A stretch of DNA of 64,000 nt, taken from the NCBI RefSeq assembly GCF_000154725.1, contig NZ_DS544873.1, positions 195,802-259,801 on the forward strand. Direction: 5' to 3'. The stretch's first letter is position 1, and each line of letters starts with the position of its first letter. The notes beneath the pieces were generated by a model. The model was not told the DNA's origin and did no database searches. It saw nothing but the letters and a program-made list of their open reading frames with translations. Source of the stretch: Kordia algicida OT-1 (GTDB lineage Bacteria; Bacteroidota; Bacteroidia; Flavobacteriales; Flavobacteriaceae). A program made the translations under genes and the position numbers. Positions 8,933 to 16,768 of this stretch are shown here, in pieces.

Positions 8933-9961
8933 TTATGCAGTCATTGCCAGAGTAACTTTACCATCTTGGTATTCTTTTGGACTACAATTGTATTTTTCTT
9001 TAAATATTTTTGAGAAGTAACTTCTACTACTAAAACCGATGGTGTAAACGATTTCAGAAATACTTAAGTCTGAATTTTTTATCAGCTTTTCAGCTAATTC
9101 TACACGAACATTTTTTATAAAACTTAATACCGTTCTTCCAAATAACATTTTGAACCCTGTTTGTAGTTTTGCAGGTGTCAATCCGGTTTTTTTCTTTAAG
9201 TAGTTTATATCAAATTGTCTGTCTGGATAGTTTTTGATAAATTCCCCAACATCTTTGATGACTTCGAGTTCTTTTCTCGTTAATCCACAACTGTTTTCAA
9301 CAATTCGTTCCATATCTTCAAAGTATTGTTTTACAATCATAGATAGTGATACTTGCAACATTCCTTTTTTGAGTAATGCGCTTGCAATGTTGTCGCTAGA
9401 AACTCCATCAATTTGATCTAGTTGTTCTTTTATTTTGAGGTTGTATGAACTTGTGTATGAGAATTTACCATCAATTTCTTTTGAATGGAATAGTTGCATT
9501 AATTGACTTGTGAATTCATCTGTTTCTTCCGTGATTGGTTTGCTTGCCAAGAAACTAATCATGGTAAACTTTAGATATCCATCTTTTTGAATATGTATGT
9601 GATTTGCTTTTCCTAACGAATTAGAAAATATAGCTGTTTGCATTTCTGAGAAACGAGCTCTTTTTTTCGTTGCTCCGAAGCTATGCAATAGTTCTCCTTG
9701 AGAACAATATATATAGTTGAGAGATTGTTTGTTGGTGTCTTGATCGAAAATAAGTGTTGTATTTTCATTAAACTGTACGTCGTAAGTAATGTACGAAATG
9801 TTGTCGTTAAAATTAAAACCTGAGATGTTTCCACTACCAAGTTCATTTTGGAATTTTAGAATTCTCTCCGTACTTGTTTCTTGCAGTTGACCTTGACATT
9901 CGTTTTTTAAACTATTGAAAGTAGCTGCGATATTGCTGATGTTTATTTGTATAGTTTTCAT
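8933..9961 (-). CDS. AraC-family transcriptional regulator
   Basis: The 342-aa product has an AraC/XylS double helix-turn-helix at the C-terminus, about residues 235-335. The second helix-turn-helix includes the hallmark SISEIVYTIGFSSRSYFSKI, followed by KEKYNCSPKEYQ. The first 225 residues are an uncharacterised beta-rich sensing region without the usual cupin signature. Two proteins of the same size and layout are encoded at 18046-19089 and 19258-20283; the conserved end (RSYFSKIFK..YG/N.SP..Y) is nearly the same in all three. It is monocistronic. The inducer and targets are unknown. Confidence 0.88.
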   Translation of the reverse strand: MKTIQINISNIAATFNSLKNECQGQLQETSTERILKFQNELGSGNISGFNFNDNISYITYDVQFNENTTLIFDQDTNKQSLNYIYCSQGELLHSFGATKKRARFSEMQTAIFSNSLGKANHIHIQKDGYLKFTMISFLASKPITEETDEFTSQLMQLFHSKEIDGKFSYTSSYNLKIKEQLDQIDGVSSDNIASALLKKGMLQVSLSMIVKQYFEDMERIVENSCGLTRKELEVIKDVGEFIKNYPDRQFDINYLKKKTGLTPAKLQTGFKMLFGRTVLSFIKNVRVELAEKLIKNSDLSISEIVYTIGFSSRSYFSKIFKEKYNCSPKEYQDGKVTLAMTA

Positions 9962-10098
9962 CTTTGAAGGTTTAGGTTAATATTCTGTTTTTAGGTTATT
10001 CCCAATTACAATACAAAGATGCAACTTATACGACCTTTTTGTGTTACACAATTTTCTATAACTGTTATATAATTTTATAAAAAGTTTAAACAAAAAAA

Positions 10099-10122
10099 AG
10101 CTACTTAAATATTTAAGTAGCT
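10099..10122 (-). terminator. Terminator of the small lipoprotein gene
   Basis: A perfect 24-bp palindrome, AGCTACTTAAAT/ATTTAAGTAGCT, is followed on the minus strand by a run of T. It lies 31 nt beyond the stop codon at 10153. Confidence 0.85.
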
Positions 10123-10152
10123 TTAAATCAGTAATTTGTTATTTTGTATGTT

Positions 10153-10383
10153 TTAGTTTTCTTCTTTTACTTTGATCTCGGTTTCATCATCATCTTTTTT
10201 GATTTTCACCTTCTTATCTTCAGTTTCCATTTTGATTTTTGAGCCATCGTCTTTTACTTTAACTTCAGCTCCGTCTTCTTTCATTTCTTGCATCAATTTT
10301 TCTTCTTTCGTTTTTTCTTCACAAGAAGTAAACGTTGTTATTGTAAATAATGATGCAATTGCTACTAAGATTAATTTTTTCAT
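10153..10383 (-). CDS. Small charged lipoprotein
   Basis: The 76-aa product has a lipoprotein signal peptide with a lipobox-like FTSC, placing the lipidated Cys at about residue 20. The rest is almost entirely Lys, Glu and Asp in alternating short strands: VKVKDDGSKIKMETEDKK, VKIKKDDDETEIKVKEE. The alternation of hydrophobic and charged residues suggests a small repeated beta structure on the outer-membrane or periplasmic face. It lies 12 nt downstream of the 112-aa gene and is probably the last gene of the envelope operon. No function can be assigned. Confidence 0.7.
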   Translation of the reverse strand: MKKLILVAIASLFTITTFTSCEEKTKEEKLMQEMKEDGAEVKVKDDGSKIKMETEDKKVKIKKDDDETEIKVKEEN

Positions 10384-10395
10384 TATTATGTGTTA

Positions 10396-10734
10396 TTATT
10401 TATTGTTAGTTATTATTTTGTTAGAGACTATTTTAGTAGCTCCAATTTGGACTAAATATCCTAAGACTGATTTGAAGAACGAGTTCGATTTTCCAATAAG
10501 AAGTCGTTTGGTCAAATATCCTACCGCCAAACTTATGGTAGATTGAATCACATTGTTTTGTACTTGTGGCTCATTCTTTAAGTCATCAGCAATACGTTGT
10601 ATAATACGTGTTGGTCTTAGTTCTTCCATGGATGCTGATATTTGTGATTTTAATTCAAACATATCAGCTTCTTTTTGAGCTTTTAACTTTAAAATAGCTT
10701 GTTCTAATTCTCTGTTGTTACTTACCTTATTCAT
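10396..10734 (-). CDS. Conserved small helical protein of the envelope cluster
   Basis: The 112-aa product has a charged helical N-terminal half (residues 1-60, Lys/Glu-rich and coiled-coil-like). Its C-terminal half contains an amphipathic to weakly hydrophobic stretch (TISLAVGYLTKRLLIG, FKSVLGYLVQIGATKIV) that could lie on or cross the membrane. The start overlaps the end of the holin-like gene by 8 nt, so the two are translationally coupled. Genes of this sort commonly accompany YtxH and holin-like proteins in Flavobacteria, but I do not recognise a named family. Confidence 0.65.
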   Translation of the reverse strand: MNKVSNNRELEQAILKLKAQKEADMFELKSQISASMEELRPTRIIQRIADDLKNEPQVQNNVIQSTISLAVGYLTKRLLIGKSNSFFKSVLGYLVQIGATKIVSNKIITNNK

Positions 10735-11116
10735 TGTCTTCTTGCATTTTAGAGATTAAAATATCTTCTTTTTTCTCTCTCATCAACTTATAAATTACAA
10801 GATCAGTAACAGGTTTGGTGATGAGTTTTTTATTGAAAATATAGAGAAATAAACCTATGAGCAGGTAAAAGGAGGAAACTATTAAAAATCCGATGTAGCT
10901 CGCTCCGAGTAATCCACCTACATAGAGGCTTATCCCTATATTGACAAATAATAGAAATACCACGAATATAGTTCCTAAAGCGATCCACAAAACAAGTGAT
11001 GATATCACATCGGCAGTTTTATCGATGGCGTTGAGTTTATACAACTCTATACTTGTCTCAGTATATGCCTTTGCTTTCTGATAAATAGATTCTATATGTG
11101 ACGTAGTACTTTCCAT
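10727..11116 (-). CDS. Phage-holin-superfamily (DUF1469-like) membrane protein
   Basis: The 129-aa product has an N-terminal cytoplasmic helix (about residues 1-35), two closely spaced transmembrane helices (about 38-65 and 70-95) and a charged C-terminal tail. This is the layout of the Phage_holin_3_6/DUF1469 superfamily, which despite its name is usually chromosomal and not lytic. It sits between a YtxH gene 53 nt upstream and the 112-aa gene it overlaps. A role in envelope stress or membrane organisation is inferred from context only. Confidence 0.7.
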   Translation of the reverse strand: MESTTSHIESIYQKAKAYTETSIELYKLNAIDKTADVISSLVLWIALGTIFVVFLLFVNIGISLYVGGLLGASYIGFLIVSSFYLLIGLFLYIFNKKLITKPVTDLVIYKLMREKKEDILISKMQEDNE

Positions 11117-11169
11117 TAGTGATTATTGGTTATTATTGGTAATTGACTGTATGATTTGAAAATCAATGA

Positions 11170-11463
11170 TTACAGTTCTTCTTGCAATTCTTGTTTAGCG
11201 TCTTGTGCTACGCGTGTCGCTGTGTTGATTTTCTCTTTACCTCTTTGAATAATTTCTTCACCTTCTCTTTTTACAGCGTTAAATTTTTGAGATACTTCGT
11301 TCATTACTTGATCGACGCTATCTTTTACTGAATCTGCTAAGTCTTTTGTTCCGTCAGCAATTTCTTTTCTTGTTTCTGATCCTTTTTTTGGTGCAAATAA
11401 AACTCCAATTGCAGCTCCTACTAATGCACTTCCTAATACTAATACTGTGTTGTTAACTTTCAT
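11170..11463 (-). CDS. YtxH-domain protein
   Basis: The 97-aa product has a short Gly/Ala-rich transmembrane helix (VLVLGSALVGAAIGVLFAP) followed directly by KKGSETRKEI, the signature of YtxH-like proteins. The rest is a long amphipathic helix (residues about 35-97) that repeats acidic and basic residues like a coiled coil. In Firmicutes such proteins belong to general stress regulons. Here the gene heads a run of small envelope genes on the same strand. Confidence 0.85.
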   Translation of the reverse strand: MKVNNTVLVLGSALVGAAIGVLFAPKKGSETRKEIADGTKDLADSVKDSVDQVMNEVSQKFNAVKREGEEIIQRGKEKINTATRVAQDAKQELQEEL

Positions 11464-11523
11464 ATCTTTTTGTTTTTTTAAATTAATTATTAAATGTTTT
11501 TATTTAAATCTTTTAGAGTAGAT

Positions 11524-11676
11524 TTAGACTCCTCGTCCGCCAATTAATCTTAGTAATATTGCAATTACTGCGATTACCAATAGAATGTGAATTAGTCCTC
11601 CTGCGCTGTACACAAAAAATCCGAAGACCCATCCTATAACTAATATTACGGCAATGATGTATAATAAACTTCTCAT
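11524..11676 (-). CDS. lmo0937-family small membrane protein (50 aa)
   Basis: A 50-codon frame starts with ATG at 11676 and ends with TAA at 11524. The product is two hydrophobic helices separated by a Gly-containing turn: MRSLLYIIAVILVIGWVFGF, a YSAGGLIH turn, then an Ile/Val/Leu-rich helix and a basic GGRGV end. This matches the lmo0937-type (DUF5670) small membrane proteins that often accompany YtxH and stress genes. It lies between the DUF4142-like lipoprotein and YtxH genes on the same strand. Confidence 0.8.
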   Translation of the reverse strand: MRSLLYIIAVILVIGWVFGFFVYSAGGLIHILLVIAVIAILLRLIGGRGV

Positions 11677-11714
11677 AGTAATTTTTTTTTTGGTTATTAT
11701 TGATTGATAGTTTT

Positions 11715-12299
11715 TTAACTATCAGTGTTTATAATTTCTATTGTTTCTTTTGTTTTGTTGATGCTTTTTTTTAGCGTTAAGTTAGCATAGTGCGCTAATG
11801 CTTTAAAATCTGAATTATTAGTTGTGTCAGATAGCTTATCAACAAATTCCTTTTGAGAGGAAATTTTGTCACTTAGCAACTCTAATGGTTTTTCCAAACC
11901 TTCTGCATCTATCATTTCTTTAATTTCCTGATACTCTATGCTTGAATATTTTGGAATAGATATTACATTTTCGGTTGCTACTTTATCATACTTTTCAAGA
12001 ATATCTAATTGCTCATCTTTAATTTCTGCAACAATTTCCTTTACTTCTTCTTCGATATCTTTACTTTCTATGATCGTGCATAATTCAATAACATCTAAAT
12101 TATATTTAGAAGCTTTTACTAAAAGTTTAGCTTCATTCTTTTGTGCTGTCATAGCATTATTAGCGATGGTTTCTTTTTCAGTTCTTGCTTGTTCAGTTTC
12201 TATAAAAAAATCACAAGAGTTTAGACTTACCGCTATAGTTGTAATAAGTATGATTCCTGTTGTTATGAATGTATATCTATTAAATTTCATCCTTTTCAT
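11715..12299 (-). CDS. DUF4142-like helical lipoprotein
   Basis: The 194-aa product has a signal peptide ending in a lipobox-like SLNSC (Cys at about residue 29). A long helical body follows, with segments such as NEAKLLVKASKYNLDVIELC and KEIVAEIKDEQLDILEKYDK. The pattern, a helical bundle whose first helix carries a run of small residues and Glu, resembles DUF4142 (four-helix ferritin-like) proteins. The match is by eye and could be wrong. An alternative start is the Met at codon 4 (12290). Its stop is 39 nt from the 50-aa membrane protein gene, so it probably heads the small-envelope operon. Confidence 0.6.
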   Translation of the reverse strand: MKRMKFNRYTFITTGIILITTIAVSLNSCDFFIETEQARTEKETIANNAMTAQKNEAKLLVKASKYNLDVIELCTIIESKDIEEEVKEIVAEIKDEQLDILEKYDKVATENVISIPKYSSIEYQEIKEMIDAEGLEKPLELLSDKISSQKEFVDKLSDTTNNSDFKALAHYANLTLKKSINKTKETIEIINTDS

Positions 12300-12410
12300 T
12301 TTTTCTTCTTCTTCTTAAAGATGCAACAGAATCTATCGTATTACTTTTCAACTATTACATCAATAACATTTGTATTTATATGTGCTTTATGATTACTTTA
12401 CAAAAGTAGC

Positions 12411-12418
12411 GCAAAGAC
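12411..12418 (-). promoter_or_regulatory. Flavobacterial -7 box upstream of the helical lipoprotein gene
   Basis: On the minus strand the octamer TACTTTTG fits the Bacteroidetes -7 consensus TAnnTTTG and would give a leader of about 105 nt. It lies in an imperfect palindrome (TACTTT-AC-AAAAGTA). The -33 box is not clear. Confidence 0.4.
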
Positions 12419-12488
12419 TGGCTTCACGCGTTACATGATTTCCAATCATCGTTATAAGATTTCTACATTTGGGTAGTTTTAAACCTAG

Positions 12489-12516
12489 AAAAGCCTTAAA
12501 CACGAGGTTTAAAGCT
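12489..12516 (-). terminator. Stem-loop after the CHASE3 kinase gene
   Basis: AAAGC-C-TTAAAC pairs with GTTTAA-AGCTTT around an ACGAG loop, downstream of the kinase stop at 12543. On the minus strand the following T run is short (TTTTC), so termination may be partial; on the plus strand the T run is longer. Confidence 0.55.
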
Positions 12517-12542
12517 TTTTTTTTGAGGTAATAATATAAATT

Positions 12543-14336
12543 TTAATCTATCGGTAAGTAAACTGTAAATGTAGCTCCAACACCAGGTTTTCCATCTGCA
12601 AAAATGTAACCGAGATGATTTTCTACAATTTTTTTACATATAGAAAGTCCAATTCCTGTACCAGAATATTCGTCTTTATTGTGAAGTCTACTAAATAAAA
12701 CAAAGATTCGGTCGGCATATTCATTGTCAAAACCAATTCCATTGTCTTTGAAAGTAATTTTATAATACGCGTCGTATTTTACATTTATTAGCTTTTCCTC
12801 GTCATCTGCGTTTACTTGTTCGCAAGTAATGGTCACTTCAGGATTGCGATCATCGGCTATGTATTTTAAAGAGTTTCCAATAAGATTTGCAAAAAGCTGC
12901 TGTATTTGAAAAGGAATTACTTTCATTACAGGAAATGTATCTGCTTTTACAGTTGCATTTTTTTGTGTGATAACTTCTGCCAAGTCCTGTTTTGCTGCTT
13001 CAAGTAATAAATTAATGTTTGAGACTTCAAGTACTTTGTCGGCTTTGTTGGTTCTAGAAAATTGTAGCAAATCGTCTATAAGTAAGCGCATTCGTGTAGC
13101 AGCATTTTTCATGCGCGACATGTACATTTCCCCAGATTTTGATAAGTTACCTTCTTCTTTTTCTTCTAATCGTGAAAGGAATGTTTGAATTTTACGAAGT
13201 GGTTCTTGCAAATCGTGACTTGCCACATGGTTGAAAGCAGATAATTCTTTGTTGTTTCTTTCCAACTCTAAATTTCGTTCTTCCAATGCTCTAAAACTGC
13301 GTGTTTCATCCGTAATATCTGTCGTAGTACCTAAAAGAGTACGCTTTCCATTACTACTTACAATGGCTTTTCCGTAGGCTTTTAAGTGCTTAACGTTTCC
13401 ATTTTCATGAATGACACGATAATAGACAAAAGGCAAATCGTATTCTTTTTGCATTTTAGCTATTTGCTCGGACAATGTCTCCACATCTTCAGGATGAACA
13501 AATTTCATGAAATTTTCAATTGTTGGCTCAAATGAATGTGGTTCTTCTCCTAACAAACGATATAAATTGTCTGAAAATTTAAAATTGTCATCGTCAATAT
13601 CCCAAGTCCAAGTACCATGTTTGCTGACAATTTCTGATTGGTTGGTAGATTCTTTAAACAATTCTAACGATCGGTTTGTTCGTTCTAGTTTCTTCAGGTT
13701 AGACATTATTTTGGCATATCCGCCAATGAGCAATAGTAATGACATTAGCATTAATGAATACAAAAATATCGGCGTAACTTTTAAACTACTTTCGTAAGTC
13801 GCTTGATGCTTTTCCAATCTTTCATTTTGAAAATCAATCATAACTTTGATTTTCCCTCGTATTTGATCCATTATTCTTTTTCCGCGATTAAATAAACGTT
13901 CAAAAGTAGGACTATCAAAATTATTTTGATCTTTGAGTATAAATCGCTGTGTTTGTTCGAGATTATCCAAACAATTGTCAATCAAAAAACCAAGTTCTAT
14001 AAGGTTTTTGTGCTGTTTAGATTCGTCAATGATTAATTCTTTGATCTCAACAAATCTGTCATTTATATTTTCTCTACCTGAAATATAGGGTGTTAAATAC
14101 GTGGAATCTCTAGTAACCATAAAACCGCGCTGTCCTGTTTCTGCATCTTTTAGGTAAGAAAGAATCTGTTCCAATTTAATGGCAAGTTCATATTTTTCTG
14201 TGACTAAATCAGAAGAATCAGAAAGGCTATTCATATTTTTAAACGTGATACCTGCCACAAAAAATATGAGGAAAAAGGAAACGATAAATACCGCTTTCAC
14301 AAACCAAGGCGCTTTATAAATAGTTTTTAGAGGCAT
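12543..14336 (-). CDS. CHASE3/PAS hybrid-input sensor histidine kinase
   Basis: The 597-aa product has a transmembrane helix (about 12-32), an extracytoplasmic CHASE3-like four-helix domain (about 35-185, with the typical DAETGQRGFMVTRD), and a second transmembrane helix (about 188-210). A PAS domain follows (about 235-345: WTWDIDDDNFKFSDNLYRLL, FVHPEDVE), then HisKA with phospho-acceptor H374 in SHDLQEPLRK and an HATPase domain (about 470-597: N box NLIGNSLKYI, G boxes DNGIGF and GTGIGLSICKKI). The gene starts 2 nt after the response regulator gene, so H374 probably signals to D61 of that protein. The ligand is unknown. Confidence 0.93.
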   Translation of the reverse strand: MPLKTIYKAPWFVKAVFIVSFFLIFFVAGITFKNMNSLSDSSDLVTEKYELAIKLEQILSYLKDAETGQRGFMVTRDSTYLTPYISGRENINDRFVEIKELIIDESKQHKNLIELGFLIDNCLDNLEQTQRFILKDQNNFDSPTFERLFNRGKRIMDQIRGKIKVMIDFQNERLEKHQATYESSLKVTPIFLYSLMLMSLLLLIGGYAKIMSNLKKLERTNRSLELFKESTNQSEIVSKHGTWTWDIDDDNFKFSDNLYRLLGEEPHSFEPTIENFMKFVHPEDVETLSEQIAKMQKEYDLPFVYYRVIHENGNVKHLKAYGKAIVSSNGKRTLLGTTTDITDETRSFRALEERNLELERNNKELSAFNHVASHDLQEPLRKIQTFLSRLEEKEEGNLSKSGEMYMSRMKNAATRMRLLIDDLLQFSRTNKADKVLEVSNINLLLEAAKQDLAEVITQKNATVKADTFPVMKVIPFQIQQLFANLIGNSLKYIADDRNPEVTITCEQVNADDEEKLINVKYDAYYKITFKDNGIGFDNEYADRIFVLFSRLHNKDEYSGTGIGLSICKKIVENHLGYIFADGKPGVGATFTVYLPID

Positions 14337-14338
14337 AA

Positions 14339-14785
14339 TTACAGTCTTAGTAAGAAATTATCTTTGTTTAATCCGCTTGTATGATATTGCCAATTGATCG
14401 TAACAACTTCTGACAATGCTTTTTTGAGCTTTTTGAAATTATCAGGCTTTTTGATGTAAATATTAGCTCCATATACAAAGGTGTTTTCTATATCTTCTTC
14501 AGAGGCTGAGGTTGAATAAATGGCAATTGCCATGTCCTTAAATTTATCATTGGCTTTGATTTCTTTTAAACATTCCATTCCCGTTTTTCTAGGCATGTTT
14601 AAATCTAAAAATAATACATTGGGAATAATGGCGTCTTCACTATTTAAATAATCCATTAAATAGACTCCGTCATTGAATGTATCTACTTTTGTGGTCATTT
14701 TGAGTTCTTCGAAAACATCTGTAAAAAACAGACGATCATCTTCATCATCATCTGCTAATATTATATGTATATAATCTTGATTCAT
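14339..14785 (-). CDS. Stand-alone response regulator (Rcp1-like receiver)
   Basis: The 148-aa product is a single receiver domain: acidic cluster ADDDEDD at residues 11-17, phospho-acceptor D61 in LFLDLNMPRKTG, switch residues in IYSTS, and conserved Lys in IKKPDNF (112-113). No output domain is present, as in the Rcp1-type regulators that serve phytochrome and other light- or stress-sensing kinases. It lies between the AraC-type gene (18 nt upstream) and its likely cognate kinase (2 nt downstream). Output could run through phosphotransfer or protein contact. A paralogue at 23271-23723 partners the bacteriophytochrome. Confidence 0.93.
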   Translation of the reverse strand: MNQDYIHIILADDDEDDRLFFTDVFEELKMTTKVDTFNDGVYLMDYLNSEDAIIPNVLFLDLNMPRKTGMECLKEIKANDKFKDMAIAIYSTSASEEDIENTFVYGANIYIKKPDNFKKLKKALSEVVTINWQYHTSGLNKDNFLLRL

Positions 14786-14803
14786 TTGTAAATAGGCTGA
14801 TTA

Positions 14804-15358
14804 TTATTTCTTAAGTATGTCGCGGCGTTTGCTAATGATGCGTTGAAATGCACTTGGTGTAATTCCGGTCGTATTTTTAAACTGCGTGCTTAAATGTGCT
14901 ACGCTTGAATAATTGAGCTTGAAGGCAATTTCGGTTAAGGTCAAATTTCCTTCTATAATTAATTGTTTGGTATATTCTATTTTTTGTAGAATGATAAAGT
15001 TTTCGATAGAAGTATAAGTTACTTCAGAAAATAAGTTGGATAAGTATCCATAACTGTGTCCTAATTGGTCAGCAAGATATGCTGAAGTTTTTATATTGAT
15101 GGTTTCTTCATTGAAAACCATATCTACAATCGTATCTTTTATTTTTTGGACAAGAATGCTTTTCTGATTTTCTACAATTTCAATGCTGTATTCGTCAAGG
15201 GCTTTCGTAAAAGCAGTATAGACTTCAGAAGGAATTTTTTCTAAAACCTCTACTTCGCCAAAACCCAACATTGCATACTTGATACCAAATTCTTCGAGTT
15301 TTTCTACGAGTATTTTGGTACAAACTACATTAAAATCAAACTTTACAAATAGTTTCAT
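14804..15358 (-). CDS. Small AraC-type helix-turn-helix regulator
   Basis: The 184-aa product has an N-terminal alpha/beta region of about 70 residues (KFDFNVVCTKILVEKLEEFG, IKYAMLGFGEVEVLEKI). The C-terminal AraC domain (about 80-182) has LADQLGHSYGYLSNLFSEVT as its first helix-turn-helix and LTLTEIAFKLNYSSVAHLST.FK as its second. It is much shorter than the three 340-aa AraC proteins in the window. The N-terminal region recalls the ferredoxin-like fold of small sensory domains, but this is uncertain. It is the first gene of an AraC/response regulator/kinase operon and may be that pathway's transcriptional output. Confidence 0.82.
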   Translation of the reverse strand: MKLFVKFDFNVVCTKILVEKLEEFGIKYAMLGFGEVEVLEKIPSEVYTAFTKALDEYSIEIVENQKSILVQKIKDTIVDMVFNEETINIKTSAYLADQLGHSYGYLSNLFSEVTYTSIENFIILQKIEYTKQLIIEGNLTLTEIAFKLNYSSVAHLSTQFKNTTGITPSAFQRIISKRRDILKK

Positions 15359-15433
15359 GTTGATAAATTTTACTGAGTAAATTTAAACTATTTCTGATTT
15401 ATTCGCGTGTTTCAAAAGAAAATCGCGAACGAC

Positions 15434-16579
15434 TTATTTATTTTTTTTCTGACGTATTGTTTTCCAAACTTTAAGTCGCTGTCTAGCTTTACTTTGCAGT
15501 AATGCATCTACAGGTTCGCTCATTAAAAAACCATACGCTTCATAACCTGGTGTGTGATCGAATATTATTTTTAGTGAGGCAATAATGGGCAAGGCGACAA
15601 TCATCCCTGAAATTCCCCAAAGCATGGCAAACGCTATTAAGGATAAGATTGCTACAAACGAATTCATATTTACCTTTGAACCTGTAATTTTGGGAGTGAT
15701 AAAATTTCCTTCCAAGAATTGAATGAAGCCAAAAAAGCCAATAACACCAAAAGCATACCAAATAGAATCTTTTGTGACCAATGCAACCATGGCAGGTAAC
15801 AAAGCTCCTATAATAACTCCGATGTATGGAATGAGCAGTAATATTGCTGCAAAAAAACCAAAGAATATAGCATTTTCTATTCCCAAAGCGAGCAAAGTAA
15901 TAGTGTTTAATACGCCAACAATCAACATAACTTTTAGCAAACCAGCCAAATAGTTCTGTTGTACATTGTATATTTTATTAATCATTTTATTCACAAATGA
16001 TTGTGACTTATGTTTGAATAGTTTATATGCAAAAGTGCGCAAAAATCTACGATAGTATAAAAAGAAAAATAGGTAAATAGGAACCAACACAAGATCACTC
16101 ATAAAAGAACCTGAGCGTGTTAGTAATGACGTTATTTTATCAAAATTTCCTTTTAATAAATTGTTCAAATTGAAATCGACACCGCTAGAACTTTCAGTAT
16201 TATCAACACCTTCAACAGTTTTGCTATTGCTCATGTTGAATGCATCGCCTAAGTAAGCTACAGTATTTTCGTATAGTTCGGAAATTCTCCCTACATAATC
16301 TTCGCTACCATTTGTAAATTCTTGAAGTTGGAAGAATATGATAAATAGTAAGATTACGGTTACTGAAAAGATTAAAAATATTGAGAAGATTGTTGCAAAC
16401 ATTCTGCTACATCGCCATTTTTTTTCAAAGAACTGTTGTACAGGAAAGATCATAACGCCGAGGATCATGGCAAACAATAATGGCATTACCAATGGTTTTA
16501 ACACATATAGTACAAAAACGACAGCAATAACTGTAAAGAGTCCTACTGCTCGGCTTGTAGTTTTAGTTTGGATTGTCAT
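15434..16579 (-). CDS. AI-2E family (PerM/TqsA-type) permease
   Basis: The 381-aa product has the hydrophobicity pattern of the AI-2E transporter family: two N-terminal helices (about 12-55), a third at about 62-88, a soluble loop of 60-70 residues (about 90-155) and five or so C-terminal helices (about 160-355). Diagnostic motifs are LVLVPIYLFFFLYYR and the Gly/Pro-rich LLLIPYIGVIIGALLPAM. Family members export AI-2-like or other small molecules, or act as sodium/proton antiporters, so the substrate is open. The C-terminus is basic. The gene is alone on this strand. Confidence 0.88.
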   Translation of the reverse strand: MTIQTKTTSRAVGLFTVIAVVFVLYVLKPLVMPLLFAMILGVMIFPVQQFFEKKWRCSRMFATIFSIFLIFSVTVILLFIIFFQLQEFTNGSEDYVGRISELYENTVAYLGDAFNMSNSKTVEGVDNTESSSGVDFNLNNLLKGNFDKITSLLTRSGSFMSDLVLVPIYLFFFLYYRRFLRTFAYKLFKHKSQSFVNKMINKIYNVQQNYLAGLLKVMLIVGVLNTITLLALGIENAIFFGFFAAILLLIPYIGVIIGALLPAMVALVTKDSIWYAFGVIGFFGFIQFLEGNFITPKITGSKVNMNSFVAILSLIAFAMLWGISGMIVALPIIASLKIIFDHTPGYEAYGFLMSEPVDALLQSKARQRLKVWKTIRQKKNK

Positions 16580-16630
16580 TTTCGTTGGTGTGTATATGGT
16601 GTTTTTTAAAATGATCGAATTTTACAATTA

Positions 16631-16638
16631 CAAAAATA
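16631..16638 (-). promoter_or_regulatory. -7 box of the AI-2E permease gene
   Basis: The minus-strand octamer TATTTTTG fits TAnnTTTG and lies 52 nt upstream of the start at 16579. No clear -33 TTG is present at the expected spacing. Confidence 0.35.
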
Positions 16639-16738
16639 GTTTATTCATTTACTAAATTTATTACATAATTTTAAATGTTCGTTATATAATTACGTGTATT
16701 TTTAATTTATAGAGTTCACTTTATAAGTATTTATAGCG

Positions 16739-16746
16739 TAATTTTG
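16739..16746 (+). promoter_or_regulatory. -7 box of the DUF3095 gene
   Basis: TAATTTTG fits the Bacteroidetes consensus TAnnTTTG and lies 22 nt upstream of the ATG at 16769. Confidence 0.5.
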
Positions 16747-16768
16747 TGTTGCAACCATTACTAATTGT

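Noticed and set aside
10172-10546. Plus-strand Ser/Phe-rich 124-codon frame
   Set aside because: Antisense to the charged lipoprotein and 112-aa genes; its composition is a reflection of Lys/Glu codons.
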